A program made the position numbers and the translations under genes. The notes beneath the pieces were generated by a model. It worked only from the letters and a program-made list of their open reading frames with translations. It was not told the origin of the DNA and did no database searches. A stretch of DNA of 50,420 nucleotides, taken from contig JANFAH010000150.1 of the NCBI GenBank assembly GCA_024663395.1, forward strand, positions 1 through 50,420, given 5' to 3'. Numbering within the stretch: the first letter of the stretch is position 1; each line of letters starts with the position of its first letter. This document shows, one piece after another, positions 8,800 to 18,592 of the stretch. Source of the DNA: Pisolithus tinctorius. Taxonomy: Eukaryota; Basidiomycota; Agaricomycetes; Boletales; Pisolithaceae.

Positions 8800-10086
8800 A
8801 TGAGAACTCGAGCTCAATCCCAGAGAGAGGTCGCTGAGAACCTCGCTGCAGCGCTAGCCAATCCGCGTCGACTCCCTTCCGTCGTCGAACAATTCCAATC
8901 CTTCTCCGCTCGACGCCGCTCTCACGCTGAAGGCGAAAGCGCTTCACAAGCTGGTCGCTCTGACCTCCACCCATCAGCCTTCCATACTCTGTCTCCTCGT
9001 AACCGAGATGATGGACCCGACCCCAACCCTGACTATCCTGATGGTGATCCTGACGGCGGGGGCAGCGGTGACGGGGATATCCCCGAAGACCTGGCTGAGC
9101 CGCCAGAGGATCCCCTCATAGCTCTTGCTAGAGCTGTCCATGCACTTGCGCGGTCTAGTTCGCGCACTGGGGACTCCGCTCCGAAAACCAAAGTCCACGA
9201 GCCTGACACCTTTGATGGCTCCGACCCTAAAAAACTCCGCAAGTTCCTCGTTCAGTGCGAGCTGAACTTCCAAGACCGCCCTCGCGCATTCCGCTCCGAC
9301 AGAGCAAAAGTTACCTTCGCTCAGTCTTATCTCAAGGGTATGGCCCTGGCTTGGTTCGAGCCAGATTTGCTAAACCCCGACAACTATGACCGCCCGCTCT
9401 GGATGGACGACTACCATGAGTTCTTACAAGAGCTCACATCCAACTTCGGTCCGCATGATGCCATAGCGGATGCCGTCCAACAACTTGAGAACCTAACCAT
9501 GAAAGATGGGTCTTGTATTACCAAATATGTTGTGGAGTTCAATCGCTGGGCTTCGCAGGTCAAGGACTACGGTGTCGGTGCACTCCGTCACCGCTTCTAT
9601 AGCGGACTTCCAGACCGCATCAAGGACGAGATCGCTCGCATCGGAAAACCTTCCACCCTCGCACAACTCCGCGAACTCGCTCAGACCATCGATGCGCGTT
9701 ACTGGGAGCGCAAAGCAGAGATCTCGCACACCACCAAGTCCGCCTCCGACAAGTCGCAGTCTTCCAACTCCGACAGTAAAACTAAATCGTCGTCCTCCTC
9801 GTCCTCCGCTCCGAAGTCCGATGCCAAGGGCAAGGGCAAACAGAAAGATCCGCCCAAGTCCGACGCGTCCAAGTCCGATATTGCCCACCTTCTGGGTAAA
9901 GATGGCAAACTCACCTCCACTGAGCGCCAGCGCAGGATGAAGAACAACCTCTGCCTCTTCTGTGGCGAGGCTGGCCACTCCACCAAGGACTGTCCCAAGT
10001 CCACCTCTCGCGCAGCCAAAGCCCGTGCAGCTACGGCTGAAACTCCGCCTACTCCGCCTGCGGAGAAGGCAGAGTCAAAAAATTAG
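8800..10086 (+). CDS. gag: Gag polyprotein of element B
   Basis: 428 codons starting MRTRAQSQREVAENL. The N-terminal third is acidic and Pro/Gly/Asp-rich. Residues about 150-310 form the Ty3-type capsid domain (FLVQCELNFQDRPRAF, GMALAWFEPDLL, FYSGLPDRIKDE, ELAQTIDARYWE). A Ser/Lys-rich linker follows, then one zinc knuckle CLFCGEAGHSTKDC (CX2CX4HX4C, about residues 385-398), which packages RNA. The start is the first ATG after the primer-binding site and is conserved in element E at 48180. The frame ends at TAG 10084-10086 inside a frameshift signal, so most ribosomes should make Gag and a minority Gag-Pol. No stop or frameshift damage is seen. Confidence 0.95.
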   Translation: MRTRAQSQREVAENLAAALANPRRLPSVVEQFQSFSARRRSHAEGESASQAGRSDLHPSAFHTLSPRNRDDGPDPNPDYPDGDPDGGGSGDGDIPEDLAEPPEDPLIALARAVHALARSSSRTGDSAPKTKVHEPDTFDGSDPKKLRKFLVQCELNFQDRPRAFRSDRAKVTFAQSYLKGMALAWFEPDLLNPDNYDRPLWMDDYHEFLQELTSNFGPHDAIADAVQQLENLTMKDGSCITKYVVEFNRWASQVKDYGVGALRHRFYSGLPDRIKDEIARIGKPSTLAQLRELAQTIDARYWERKAEISHTTKSASDKSQSSNSDSKTKSSSSSSSAPKSDAKGKGKQKDPPKSDASKSDIAHLLGKDGKLTSTERQRRMKNNLCLFCGEAGHSTKDCPKSTSRAAKARAATAETPPTPPAEKAESKN

Positions 10087-10121
10087 TCCGCTCCTCCAGG
10101 GAGCTCGCACAGCCTGGAGGA
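10077..10121 (+). promoter_or_regulatory. -1 ribosomal frameshift signal (slippery site plus hairpin)
   Basis: The heptamer A AAA AAT (10077-10083) sits in the gag reading frame exactly as X XXY YYZ and is followed at once by the gag stop. After an 8-nt spacer comes a perfect 9-bp stem, TCCTCCAGG (10092-10100) with CCTGGAGGA (10113-10121), closing a 12-nt loop. The pol frame is open from the slip onward. Elements C and E keep heptamer, spacer length and stem. Confidence 0.85.
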
Positions 10122-13100
10122 AGCGTTGAACCCAACTGTGCGCCACCGGACATCCGACTCAACGCGTCCGCTCTTTCTAGTCCCAACTCTTTACTTCCGT
10201 CTGTAACCCTTCCGGATTACTCTGTCGATACTTTTTCTGCGTTGATCGATTCTGGTTCTTCTCATTGCTTCATAAACCCGTCTGTAATTAAAAAATATGC
10301 CATTCCTGTTTCCTCCGTCTCTCCGCCAATTCCGCTCCGCTTGTTCGATGGTAGTACAAATGCTGTCATTTCCCAAGAAGTAGATCTTTCCCTCCGCTTT
10401 CCTTCCGGCGATGTCAACTCCGCTTCATTTTATGTTACTCCGTTGGATTCTTCATGTTCGCTGGTATTAGGACACAACTGGCTCACCCGCTTCAATCCGT
10501 CGATTGACTGGGTACTGGGCAGTATATCGTTCAAACCACCATTACAGGGAATGCCGACGCCCCAGGCGCCTTCGTCACCTTCCGCTGCGACTTCCGCTCC
10601 GGATCCGACACCCTCCGCTCCGTCTGCAGCTCCGTCTGCAACTCTGACCGACTCGCCATGCTCCGCTCCGCTCGTCTCACTCATCAATGCTGCTGCGTAT
10701 GTCAGAGCCTGTGCTCTCCCTGGCTCCAGACAGTTCCGCTTACAGCTCTCCGCTGATGATGTGAAGCTTCGTGCGTCCTCCGCTTCATCTCCGCCTCCTG
10801 ACCTCTCCTCGGTTCCTTCTGAGTATCACGAGTTTGCCGATGTCTTCAGTAAAGACAAGGCCACTGAACTTCCGCCACACCGCTCGTTCGATCTCAAGAT
10901 CGACCTCGAGGAAGGAGCTTCTCCGCCCATCGGTACAATCTACTCTCTTTCTCCGCCAGAGCTTGAGGCTCTCCGCACCTTCATTGACGAGCATCTTGGC
11001 TACGGTTTCATCAAGCAGTCCACCTCCGCTCACGGTGCCCCTGTCCTCTTCGTGAAGAAGAAGGATGGCTCACTCCGCCTCTGCATTGATTATCGAGGAC
11101 TCAATAAAATCACGAAAAAAGACCGCTATCCGCTGCCGCTCATCTCCGACCTACTCGACTCTCCAAGCCGCGCTAAAGTCTATACCAAGATCGACCTCCG
11201 CCATGCCTATCATCTGGTCCGCATCGCAGACGGAGATGAATGGAAAACGGCTTTCCGCACTCGTTATGGTTCTTACGAGTGGCGGGTAATGCCATTCGGT
11301 CTGACTAATGCGCCTGCAGCCTTCCAGCGGTTTGTTAATAGCATCTTTGCAGACGTGCTCGATGTCTGCGTTGTGGTATACCTCGATGACATCTTAATCT
11401 ATTCGCAGGACATGGAGTCGCATCGCGAACACGTAAAAGAGGTACTCCGCCGCCTTCGAAAGCATGGTCTTTATGCCAAGCCAGAGAAGTGTGAGTTTCA
11501 CTCCGACTCCGTCGAGTACCTCGGTTATGTTCTTTCTCCCTCCGGTCTCACCATGTCCGCTGAGAAGGTTCAGGCAGTCCGCGACTGGCCTGAGCCGCGG
11601 AAGGTGCGAGACATCCAGTCTTTCCTTGGTTTCGCAAATTTCTATAGACAATTCATTAATAACTACTCCGACATCGTCGTTCCGCTCACTCGCCTCACGC
11701 AAAAGGGTGCTCCTTGGAACTTTTCCGAGGAGTGCCGCTCCGCCTTCCTCCGCCTGAAGGATGCCTTCAGCTCCGCTCCTATTCTCACTCACTGGGTCCC
11801 TGACGCTCCGCTTACAGTGGAAACCGATGCCTCCGACTATGCCATTGCTGGCATTTTGTCGATCACCTGCTCCGACGGTGAACTCCGCCCAGTCGCTTTC
11901 TACTCCCGCACCATGACCGTGCCAGAACTCAATTATGATACCCACGACAAGGAGCTGTTGGCCATCTTCGAGGCCTTCCGCCATTGGCGGCATTACTTAG
12001 AAGGCTCCGCCTTACCTGTCGACGTGGTGACAGACCACAAAAACCTTGAGTACTTTTCTACCTCCAAGGTTCTCACTCGTCGACAGGCCCGCTGGTCGGA
12101 GTACCTTTCCCAGTTCAATCTTTCCATCCGCTTCCGACCTGGCCGCTTGGGAGCCAAACCCGACGCACTTACACGACGTTGGGACGTCTACCCAAAAGGG
12201 GGGGATAGGGACTACGCGCAGGTAAATCCTCACAATCTCCGCCCTATGTTTACACAGGAGCAACTCGCGTCGTCCCTCCGTACCACTACCCTCATGGCAC
12301 CTGTGCTCCGCGCCGCCATGGTCTTCGATGTTGAGTGCTTGCACTCTGACATCATCTCCGCCCTACCATCCGACCCTGTCTCCGCCAGCCATCTTCCAAC
12401 TCCGACTAAGCCTCGGTGGTCCTTGGACTCCGACGGTCTACTCCGCCTTGACGGTCGTATCTTTGTCCCTGACATTGATGACCTCCGCCTCCAAGTGCTT
12501 CGGTTCAAGCATGATCATCCTCTAGCAGGCCATTTCGGGCAGAACCGCACCTTAGAACTCGTCCGCAGGGACTACGTGTGGCCCAACCTCTGCTCCGACG
12601 TAAAGGAATACGTCAGGTCTTGCACCGCCTGTGGACGGAGCAAAACTCCGCGTCACCGCCCTTATGGTCTACTGAAGCAACTCCCTGTCCCAGAGAGACC
12701 TTGGAACTCCATCTCCATGGACTTCATCGAACACCTCCCCAACTCCGACGGCTACTCCGCCATACTCGTGGTAGTGGACTGCCTCTCAAAGCAAGCGGTG
12801 TTCATCCCCACCCACGACTCTGTCACCTCCGCCGAACTCGCTAAGCTCTTCCTAACCCATGTCTTCTCCAAGCACGGAGTACCAGCTAATGTCACCTCCG
12901 ACAGAGGTCCTGAGTTTGTCTCGCACTTCTTCCGCTCTCTAGGAAAGGCCCTTGATATGCGTCTTCACTTCACTTCAGGTTACCACCCAGAAGGCAATGG
13001 CCAGACCGAGCGAACGAACCAGACCCTCGAACAGTACCTTCGTGTTTACTGTAACTACCAACAAGACAACTGGGCTGAGCTGTTACCTCTAGCGGAGTTT

Positions 13101-13802
13101 GCCTTCAACAACGCACCAAGTGCGATGACTGGAGTTTCTCCCTTCTTCGCTAACAAGGGATACCATCCAAACCTGTCTGTGGTCCCTGACCAAGACTTCA
13201 CTTCCCCAAGGGCTCATGACTATGTCGCTGAGCTCTCCGCCCTTCATGACTTCCTCCGCTCCGAAATGTCCGCCGCTCAACAGTGCTACCAGGGTCCAGC
13301 AGATGCTAAACGCATACCTCCGCCTGAGTTCAAGGTCAGAGAACAGGCCTACGTCAAAGCCAAGTACTTCTGCTCAACTCGTCCTTCGGAAAAACTCTCC
13401 GAAAAGTACTTAGGTCCGTTCACCATCTTGGCCAGGCCAGGTACGCATTCTGTCACCCTCAAGCTCCCTGACTCTATGCGCTCGGTACATCCGGTCTTCC
13501 ATGTCTCACAACTGGAAGCTGCAGCAGCTAACCCTTTCCCAAACCGACAACAACCTCCGCCTCCGCCAGTGGATGTCGATGGTGACCTTGAGTACGAGGT
13601 ATCAGAGATACTCGACTCTAAGGTGGACCGCCGTCGCCGCCACTGTCAACTCTTGTATCTAGTCCGCTGGGCTGGTTACGAGAACACCGACGAAGAAACC
13701 TCTTGGTTGCTTGCAACTGAGCTAGATCACGCTTCCGACATAGTGTCCGCTTTCCATGAACGCTATCCACACAAACCTGGCCCGTACCAACCTCCGCCAT
13801 AA
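10083..13802 (+). CDS. pol: Pol polyprotein of element B (by -1 frameshift)
   Basis: About 1,239 residues after the slip site, counted from codon 10083. Order: aspartic protease (LIDSGSS, active Asp near 56), a Pro/Ser/Ala linker (about 160-210), reverse transcriptase ([15 protein letters not shown] at about 433-436), RNase H (VETDASDYA, the Glu of HDKELLAIFEAF, DHKNLEYF), integrase with an HHCC zinc domain (HDHPLAGH...CTACG, from about 810) and a D,D-35-E core (Asp 880 in MDFIEH, Asp 940 in TSDRGPEF, Glu 976 in QTER), a GPF/Y-like stretch and a C-terminal chromodomain (about 1167-1220). All catalytic residues are present and the frame has no stop. There is no convincing separate start codon near the protease, which supports expression by frameshifting from gag. 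Confidence 0.95.
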   Translation, partial: LVRSSRELAQPGGSVEPNCAPPDIRLNASALSSPNSLLPSVTLPDYSVDTFSALIDSGSSHCFINPSVIKKYAIPVSSVSPPIPLRLFDGSTNAVISQEVDLSLRFPSGDVNSASFYVTPLDSSCSLVLGHNWLTRFNPSIDWVLGSISFKPPLQGMPTPQAPSSPSAATSAPDPTPSAPSAAPSATLTDSPCSAPLVSLINAAAYVRACALPGSRQFRLQLSADDVKLRASSASSPPPDLSSVPSEYHEFADVFSKDKATELPPHRSFDLKIDLEEGASPPIGTIYSLSPPELEALRTFIDEHLGYGFIKQSTSAHGAPVLFVKKKDGSLRLCIDYRGLNKITKKDRYPLPLISDLLDSPSRAKVYTKIDLRHAYHLVRIADGDEWKTAFRTRYGSYEWRVMPFGLTNAPAAFQRFVNSIFADVLDVCVVVYLDDILIYSQDMESHREHVKEVLRRLRKHGLYAKPEKCEFHSDSVEYLGYVLSPSGLTMSAEKVQAVRDWPEPRKVRDIQSFLGFANFYRQFINNYSDIVVPLTRLTQKGAPWNFSEECRSAFLRLKDAFSSAPILTHWVPDAPLTVETDASDYAIAGILSITCSDGELRPVAFYSRTMTVPELNYDTHDKELLAIFEAFRHWRHYLEGSALPVDVVTDHKNLEYFSTSKVLTRRQARWSEYLSQFNLSIRFRPGRLGAKPDALTRRWDVYPKGGDRDYAQVNPHNLRPMFTQEQLASSLRTTTLMAPVLRAAMVFDVECLHSDIISALPSDPVSASHLPTPTKPRWSLDSDGLLRLDGRIFVPDIDDLRLQVLRFKHDHPLAGHFGQNRTLELVRRDYVWPNLCSDVKEYVRSCTACGRSKTPRHRPYGLLKQLPVPERPWNSISMDFIEHLPNSDGYSAILVVVDCLSKQAVFIPTHDSVTSAELAKLFLTHVFSKHGVPANVTSDRGPEFVSHFFRSLGKALDMRLHFTSGYHPEGNGQTERTNQTLEQYLRVYCNYQQDNWAELLPLAEFAFNNAPSAMTGVSPFFANKGYHPNLSVVPDQDFTSPRAHDYVAELSALHDFLRSEMSAAQQCYQGPADAKRIPPPEFKVREQAYVKAKYFCSTRPSEKLSEKYLGPFTILARPGTHSVTLKLPDSMRSVHPVFHVSQLEAAAANPFPNRQQPPPPPVDVDGDLEYEVSEILDSKVDRRRRHCQLLYLVRWAGYENTDEETSWLLATELDHASDIVSAFHERYPHKPGPYQPPP
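12194..12208 (+). promoter_or_regulatory. Possible central polypurine tract in pol
   Basis: AAAAGGGGGGGATAG lies between RNase H and the integrase zinc domain and encodes the PKGGDRDY stretch. It resembles the 3' polypurine tract of element C (TAAGGGGGGGATAC). At the same place element C has AAAAGAGGGGGATAAG (minus, 16857-16872), which shares AAGAGGGGGATA with the 3' tracts of F and G. Such internal tracts prime a second plus strand in Ty1 and lentiviruses. Here the role is inferred from sequence only. Confidence 0.45.
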
Positions 13803-14002
13803 ACTCCGCCCACATAACCTTCCTCTGCTGGCCAACTCCGCCCCTCACCAAACTACCTTAAGTACTTTAGCATTTTCTCCGCTTGTCTATTTCACTTCTC
13901 AGAGTCGCGAACAAAAGTCACAAGTCTATTTCGTAGTAGTACAAAAATATACAAACTAAAGACAAAAAAAAAAAAAGAAAAGAAAAGAAAAACAAAACTA
14001 CT
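13803..14002 (+). other. Pol 3' untranslated spacer with A-rich tract
   Basis: Between the pol stop and the stop of the antisense gene. An A-rich tract at about 13965-13995 (13 consecutive A, then AGAAAAG-type repeats) matches the 27-A run of element A at 395-421. No gene is seen. Confidence 0.6.
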
Positions 14003-15250
14003 CTACTCTTCCATCGCTTGTTCTCCACCACCCTCCTGTTCTTCACCACCTTCCTGCTCTCCTTCGACTTCTTCCTCGTTATCCCCCTCCGCACCTTCAT
14101 CCGCTTCTTCGTTCTTGTCTTCCACCGCCTCCAACTGAGGCCTCTTCCATCCTCCTCCTGCGCGTTCGAACTCGGCCACTCTGGCCTCACGCGCATCCTC
14201 CCTTCTCCTCATCTCCGCCCACTCTGCCCAGGCGCGGTACAGTGCCCACTCGTCGGCGGTCCGCTCTGCAGCCTCCGCCATCCGCTCCACTGCCTCTGCC
14301 ATCCTCTCGAAGGCCAGCGCAGCGGTCTCGTGCACTTCGGCCTGCCTCTCCATGGCTTGCAGCTGTCTTTCCCGCTCCCACTCCGCCCACCGTGTGTGGA
14401 CTCCCGCGCCTGAGGGACCCTCGAGCGGGGTCGCTGGCTCGTCGTCTTCTCCGCCTGCCTCCCGCTCGTCGTCAGCCTCCTCCGTCTCCGTCACTCTTGC
14501 CTTCCCCTTCCCTCGCGGCTTCTTCTTTTTCTCCCCTCGGGAGCTTCCTGTCCCTGCCCTCTTCCGCGAGGGTCCCGCCGCCGCCTCTTCCTGCGTCCAA
14601 CTGCAGGTCTTCTTTTTGTTGTGACAGGGCACGCAGGCCCTGGTCTTGCCTTGTCCTGGCTCGCACTGGCCCGCCGTCAGACTCGCTACGCAGCGAGTGC
14701 AGGGGGGCCGCCTGGTCGCAGTGACCACCACGGAGGTCCCAGGGACCCTCTGGGCGGTGTTGACGTCGTAGACTGCGCCGCTTAACCTGAGGTAAAAACA
14801 CAAGTCAGCTCCGCCTGACTCGTAGGGTTCTGTCACTCACCTTTGAGCGGCCTCATCCCTTCTGGCCTGGGCCCTCTCCTGAGAGGCCCTCTGCCTCTGC
14901 TTCTCTGCCTCTTCCGCCGCCGCTCTCTGCCTTTGCCTCTCGGCCTCTTCCTCCGCCTTCTTCTTCCGCTGCACCTCCTCTTCCTCTCTCTGTCTCCGTT
15001 CCGCCTCCTGCCGCGCCTCCTCCGCCTTTCGTCGTTTGGCCTCCTCTCGTTTGGCCTTGCGCTCCACCTTGCGCTCTCGCTCCTTCTTCTCCGCCTCTTC
15101 TCGCCAACGCGCCTTCTCCGCTGCCTTCTCGCGCTCGGTGTCCGTCGAGTCGTCTGTAAGGACAACTAGGTCGTCGTCGGCGACCTGGGAGTAGTCACGA
15201 GAGTGGCCAGGGGTGGGCTGGGGGGTTTTGTTCTGGCGCTGAGAGGACAT
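14003..15250 (-). CDS. Antisense accessory protein: coiled coil plus cysteine cluster (two exons)
   Basis: Exon 1 is 15250-14841 and exon 2 is 14786-14003, joined across a 54-bp intron (14840-14787 in sense) with GTGAGT donor, CTGAC branch-like motif and CTCAG acceptor. The product is about 397 residues. It starts MSSQRQNKTPQP, has an acidic TDDSTDTERE segment, then about 90 residues of E/R/K/A-rich predicted coiled coil. After the splice comes a cysteine cluster, CTRC-X9-C-X9-CVPC-X6-C, a zinc-cluster-like arrangement. A basic KKKKPRGKGK stretch, a second helical region (AFERMAEAVERMAEAAERTADEW) and an acidic tail follow. It runs opposite to gag-pol between pol and the 3' LTR, so its promoter must lie near the 3' LTR. 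A related motif appears at 48894-49816. It is probably nucleic-acid or chromatin binding. The function is unknown and I do not recognise a named family. Confidence 0.75.
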
Positions 15251-15444
15251 GATGATGGGGGAATGGGGTACGAAGGTTCAGTGCCCTAACACGTGTTTTT
15301 AAGCGGTACTTTGAACTCCGACGGAGCTCCGCCGCGGCTAAAGCCATTATCCTCGAGGCATCAGGTAATTTCAAATGATCAACTCGTGTTGATCTCGTTC
15401 CGTACATGCGGCCTTCAGGGGTTCAGGCCCTAAGGGGGGGGCAC
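15251..15444. other. Upstream region of the antisense gene and 3' polypurine tract of B
   Basis: 194 bp between the antisense ATG and the 3' LTR, nearly identical to 807-999 of element A. It ends in the polypurine tract TAAGGGGGGGG (15431-15441) followed by CAC and the LTR. It must also contain the promoter or 5' UTR of the antisense gene unless that lies in the LTR. Confidence 0.65.
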
Positions 15445-16158
15445 TGTCATAACCGTCCGTTCACACTAAGCCCTTACTCACTCCATGCTCCACTCCGCCG
15501 GTCATTCACTCACTCCGCACCAACTCCGCCCAACTTCTGTCGGTTGCGAACCATCTCTGCTCCGACTGCTGTCGGACTTGTGTCGCTCTCCTACCGGACC
15601 GAGCGGTCCGTCCTCTGAGGGGTCATGTGACTACCTTTGCAGTCAGGTACTCCGCAGTGCGCTCACCGCATGGTCCAGCGCCTGGACTGCTTCCTTTTCT
15701 GGATGTTCTGTGTTACCCGTTCGTATGTCCTCCGTCTACCCTTCATTCGTCGTCCAGGAAATTTTACTTGAAAACTTATGAGTCTCCATATGTCAGTTCC
15801 GATTCTGATTACTGTACCTCCGTAGCAGTATAAAAGTATGTACTGTACTCCGCTGTTCTTCAGTACGAATATCAACTTAGTTCCTACTCCCTCTGATTCC
15901 GTCTTCTGCCTGTCGGAGTTATCTCCGACTCTCTGTCTGTACTCTCCCTCTGAAATACAAGGGCTGAGATCGTGCAAGGGGGTAGCGCACGAGCTAAACC
16001 CGACGCCCTCACTCCGCTCCGCCTTTGTCTCGGCGGTCTTCATTCCTGCTGACACTCCGCTAGTCGGAGTTCTGTTCTTCTGTGTCGGACTTGCTTCCGA
16101 ACCCCTCTCTAGACCTTATATAGCGTCGGAGTTGGTCGGAGTAGGCCCGGACTTGACA
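15445..16158 (+). repeat. 3' LTR of element B
   Basis: 714 bp, TGTCATAACC...CGGACTTGACA, uninterrupted. TATAAAAG is at 15829-15836 and the predicted R start AGTACGAATAT at 15862-15872. It is followed by target duplication cctgt (16159-16163). Confidence 0.95.
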
Positions 16159-18592
16159 CCTGTTGGAGGTGACATGAGCAGGTACTCCATGCTTGGAAAA
16201 GACGTGGGTAAGGAAGAGTTTTGCTAGGTCAGCGGAGGTGATGGAGTCATGGGTCGGAATGAACACGGTCTGTTTAGAAAGGCAGTCTACAACAACCAAG
16301 ATGGCGGAGTAGCCTGCGGAGTTGGGGAGATGCTCGATGAAATCCATCGAGATGGAGTTCCATGGCTTCTCAGGGACAGGAAGCTGCTTCAGTAGGCCGA
16401 AGGGGCGGTGACGAGGGACCTTGCTGTGACCACAAGTGGTGCAGGACCTGACATAGTTCTTTACATCAGTGCGGAGGTTAGGCCATACATACTCGCGGCG
16501 AACAAGCTCTACAGTGCGACTCTGCCCAAAGTGACCCGCAAGCGGATGGTCATGTTTAAACCGAAGCACTCGGAGGCGGAGACCATCAATGTCGGGGACA
16601 AAGATGCGGCCATCAAGGTGGAGGAGACCCTCGTGGTCTAATGACCAGCGGAGGTCTGTCGGAGTTGGGAGATGGGAAGCGGAGATGGGGTCGGAGGGTA
16701 GTGCGGAGATGATGTCGGCATGGAGCTGCTCAACATCGAAGATCATGGCGGCTCGGAGCACAGGGGCCAAGAGGTGGGTAGTACGGAGGGACGAAGCGAA
16801 CTGTTCCTGGGTAAACACAGGGCGGAGGTTATGAGGGTTTACCTGCGCATAGTCCTTATCCCCCTCTTTTGGGTAAACATCCCAGCGGTGGGTAAGTGCA
16901 TCGGGCTTGGCTCCAAGGCGGCCAGGGCGGAAGCAGATGGCTAGGTTGAACCGGGAGAGGTACTCCGACCAACGAGCCTGACGGCGGGTTAGGACCTTAG
17001 AGGTGGAGAAATACTCCAAGTTTTTATGGTCAGTCACCACGTCAGCAGGAGTGGCGGAACCTTCCAAGTAATGTCGCCAGTGGTGGAAGGCCTCGAAAAT
17101 CGCCAACAGCTCCTTATCATGAGTGTCATAGTTGAGCTCCAGGGCAGTGAGTGTGCGGGAGTAAAAGGCAACCGGGCGGAGTTCACCATCGGAGCAGGTA
17201 ATCGAGAGGATACCCGCAATGGCATAGTCCGATGTGTTGGTCTCAACTGTGACAGGGGCATCAGGCACCCAATGAGTAAGGATCGGAGCGGAGGTGAAGG
17301 CGGTCTTAAGGCAGAGGAAAGCGGAGTGGCACTCTTCGGAGAAGCTCCAAGGAGCGCCCTTCCAAGTGAGGCGGGTGAGTGGAACAACTATGTCAGAGTA
17401 GTTACTGATGAACCGATGATAGAAGTTCGCGAACCCAAGAAAGGACTGGATGTCTTTAACCTTGCGTGGTTCAGGCCAATCACGAATGGACTGGACCTTA
17501 TCAGCAGACATGGTCAGACCGGATGGGGAGAGGACATAGCCGAGGTACTCGACAGAGTCTTTGTGGAACTCGCACTTTTCCGGCTTAGCAAAGAGGCTAT
17601 GCTGGCGGAGGTGGCGGAGGACCTCTTTTACATGTTGGCAGTGCAACTCCTCGCTGTGGGAGTAGATGAGGATGTCATCAAGGTAAACAACAACACAGAC
17701 ATCGAGCATGTCGGCGAAGATGCTATTAACAAACCGCTGGAAAGCCGCTGGCGCATTAGTAAGACCAAAGGGCATAACCAACCATTCATAGGAACCATAG
17801 CGAGTGCGAAAGGCAGTTTTCCATTCGTCACCAGCACCGATTCGGACTAAGTGGTAGGCATGGCGGAGGTCGATTTTACTATAGATTTTAGCGCGGCTCG
17901 GAGAATCGAGCAAGTCGGAGATGAGAGGGAGCGGGTAGTGGTCTTTCTTGGTGATTTTATTGAGTCCTCGGTAATCCACACAGAGGCGGAGCGAGCCGTC
18001 CTTCTTCTTAACGAAGAGGACAGGAGCACCATGGGCAGAGGTTGACTGTTTAATGAAACCGTAGCTGAGGTGCTCATCTATGAAGGTGCGGAGCGCCTCA
18101 AGCTCGGGCGGAGAGAGGGAGTAGACAGTGCCTAGAGGTGGAGAAGCCCCTTCTTCGAGATCTATATTTAAATCGAAGCTGCGGTGCGGAGGGAGTTCAG
18201 TAGCCTTTGCTTTACTAAAGACATCAGCGAACTCATGGTAGTCGGAGGGCACTGCAGAGAGATCAGGAGGTGCGGAGGGCATCGAAGAGGCTCGGAGTTT
18301 CATATCTTCGGGGCAGAGGTGCAAGCGGAACTGTGCAGAGCCAGGAAGGGCACATGCACGGACAAAGGCTGCAGCTCCGATGAGAGAGATATGTGGAGCA
18401 GTGCGTGGCAAGCCAGCTGTCGGAGTAGGCAGCGGAGCTGATGTCGGAGGAGCGGACGGAGCGGAGGGTGTCGGTACTGAAGCGGAAGTCGCAACAGAAG
18501 GTGATGGAGGCGCCAAGGGCGTCGGCATTCTTTGTATCGATGGTCGGAACGAGATACTGCTCAATACCCAGTCAATCGACGGATTGTAGCGG
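16159..18592 (-). pseudogene. pol: Element C Pol, middle part: protease end, RT, RNase H, integrase N-terminus
   Basis: An unbroken minus-strand frame closely similar to element B Pol. It enters at element D (RYNPSIDWVL) and runs through the linker, RT ([11 protein letters not shown]), RNase H (VETNTSDYA, where the usual Asp of TDAS is Asn; HDKELLAIFEAF; DHKNLEYF) and the integrase HHCC domain (HDHPLAGH...CTTCG) to the second catalytic position of integrase. That position reads TSNRGPEF instead of TSDRGPEF; the Asn codon is 16162-16164. Both substitutions are G-to-A changes. The gene continues at 6155-5254 beyond element B and begins at 22644-23043 beyond element D. Although still open, it should be enzymatically dead. 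Confidence 0.92.

Larger units (their letters stand above)
6156..16158 (+). mobile_element. Ty3/gypsy chromovirus element B (coding-intact)
   Basis: Layout: 5' LTR (interrupted by K), primer-binding site, gag, -1 frameshift signal, pol (protease, RT, RNase H, integrase, chromodomain), antisense accessory gene, polypurine tract, 3' LTR. It is flanked by the perfect 5-bp duplication cctgt (6151-6155 and 16159-16163) in the integrase gene of element C, in the opposite orientation. Without K it is about 8.1 kb. LTRs are 714 bp each and differ at perhaps a dozen or so sites by eye, mostly C/T or G/A. Both main frames are open, so it could supply proteins to related defective elements. Confidence 0.95.

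Noticed and set aside
8974..13280. Minus-strand ORFs inside gag and pol of B
   Set aside because: Shadows of the plus-strand genes, which carry all recognisable motifs.
14018..15169. Plus-strand Ser/Leu/Pro-rich ORFs opposite the antisense gene, and similar ones at 314-923
   Set aside because: They are shadows of the E/R-rich coiled-coil coding on the minus strand, with low-complexity composition.
16060..16158. Apparent C-terminal extension of element C Pol
   Set aside because: This is read-through into the LTR of B. The true gene continues at 6155.
15838..16227. ORFs of 118-139 codons in all B-family LTRs (also at 1393, 8418 and the reverse strand)
   Set aside because: They span promoter, R and U5 without a family match. 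Openness is explained by recent common origin of the copies.
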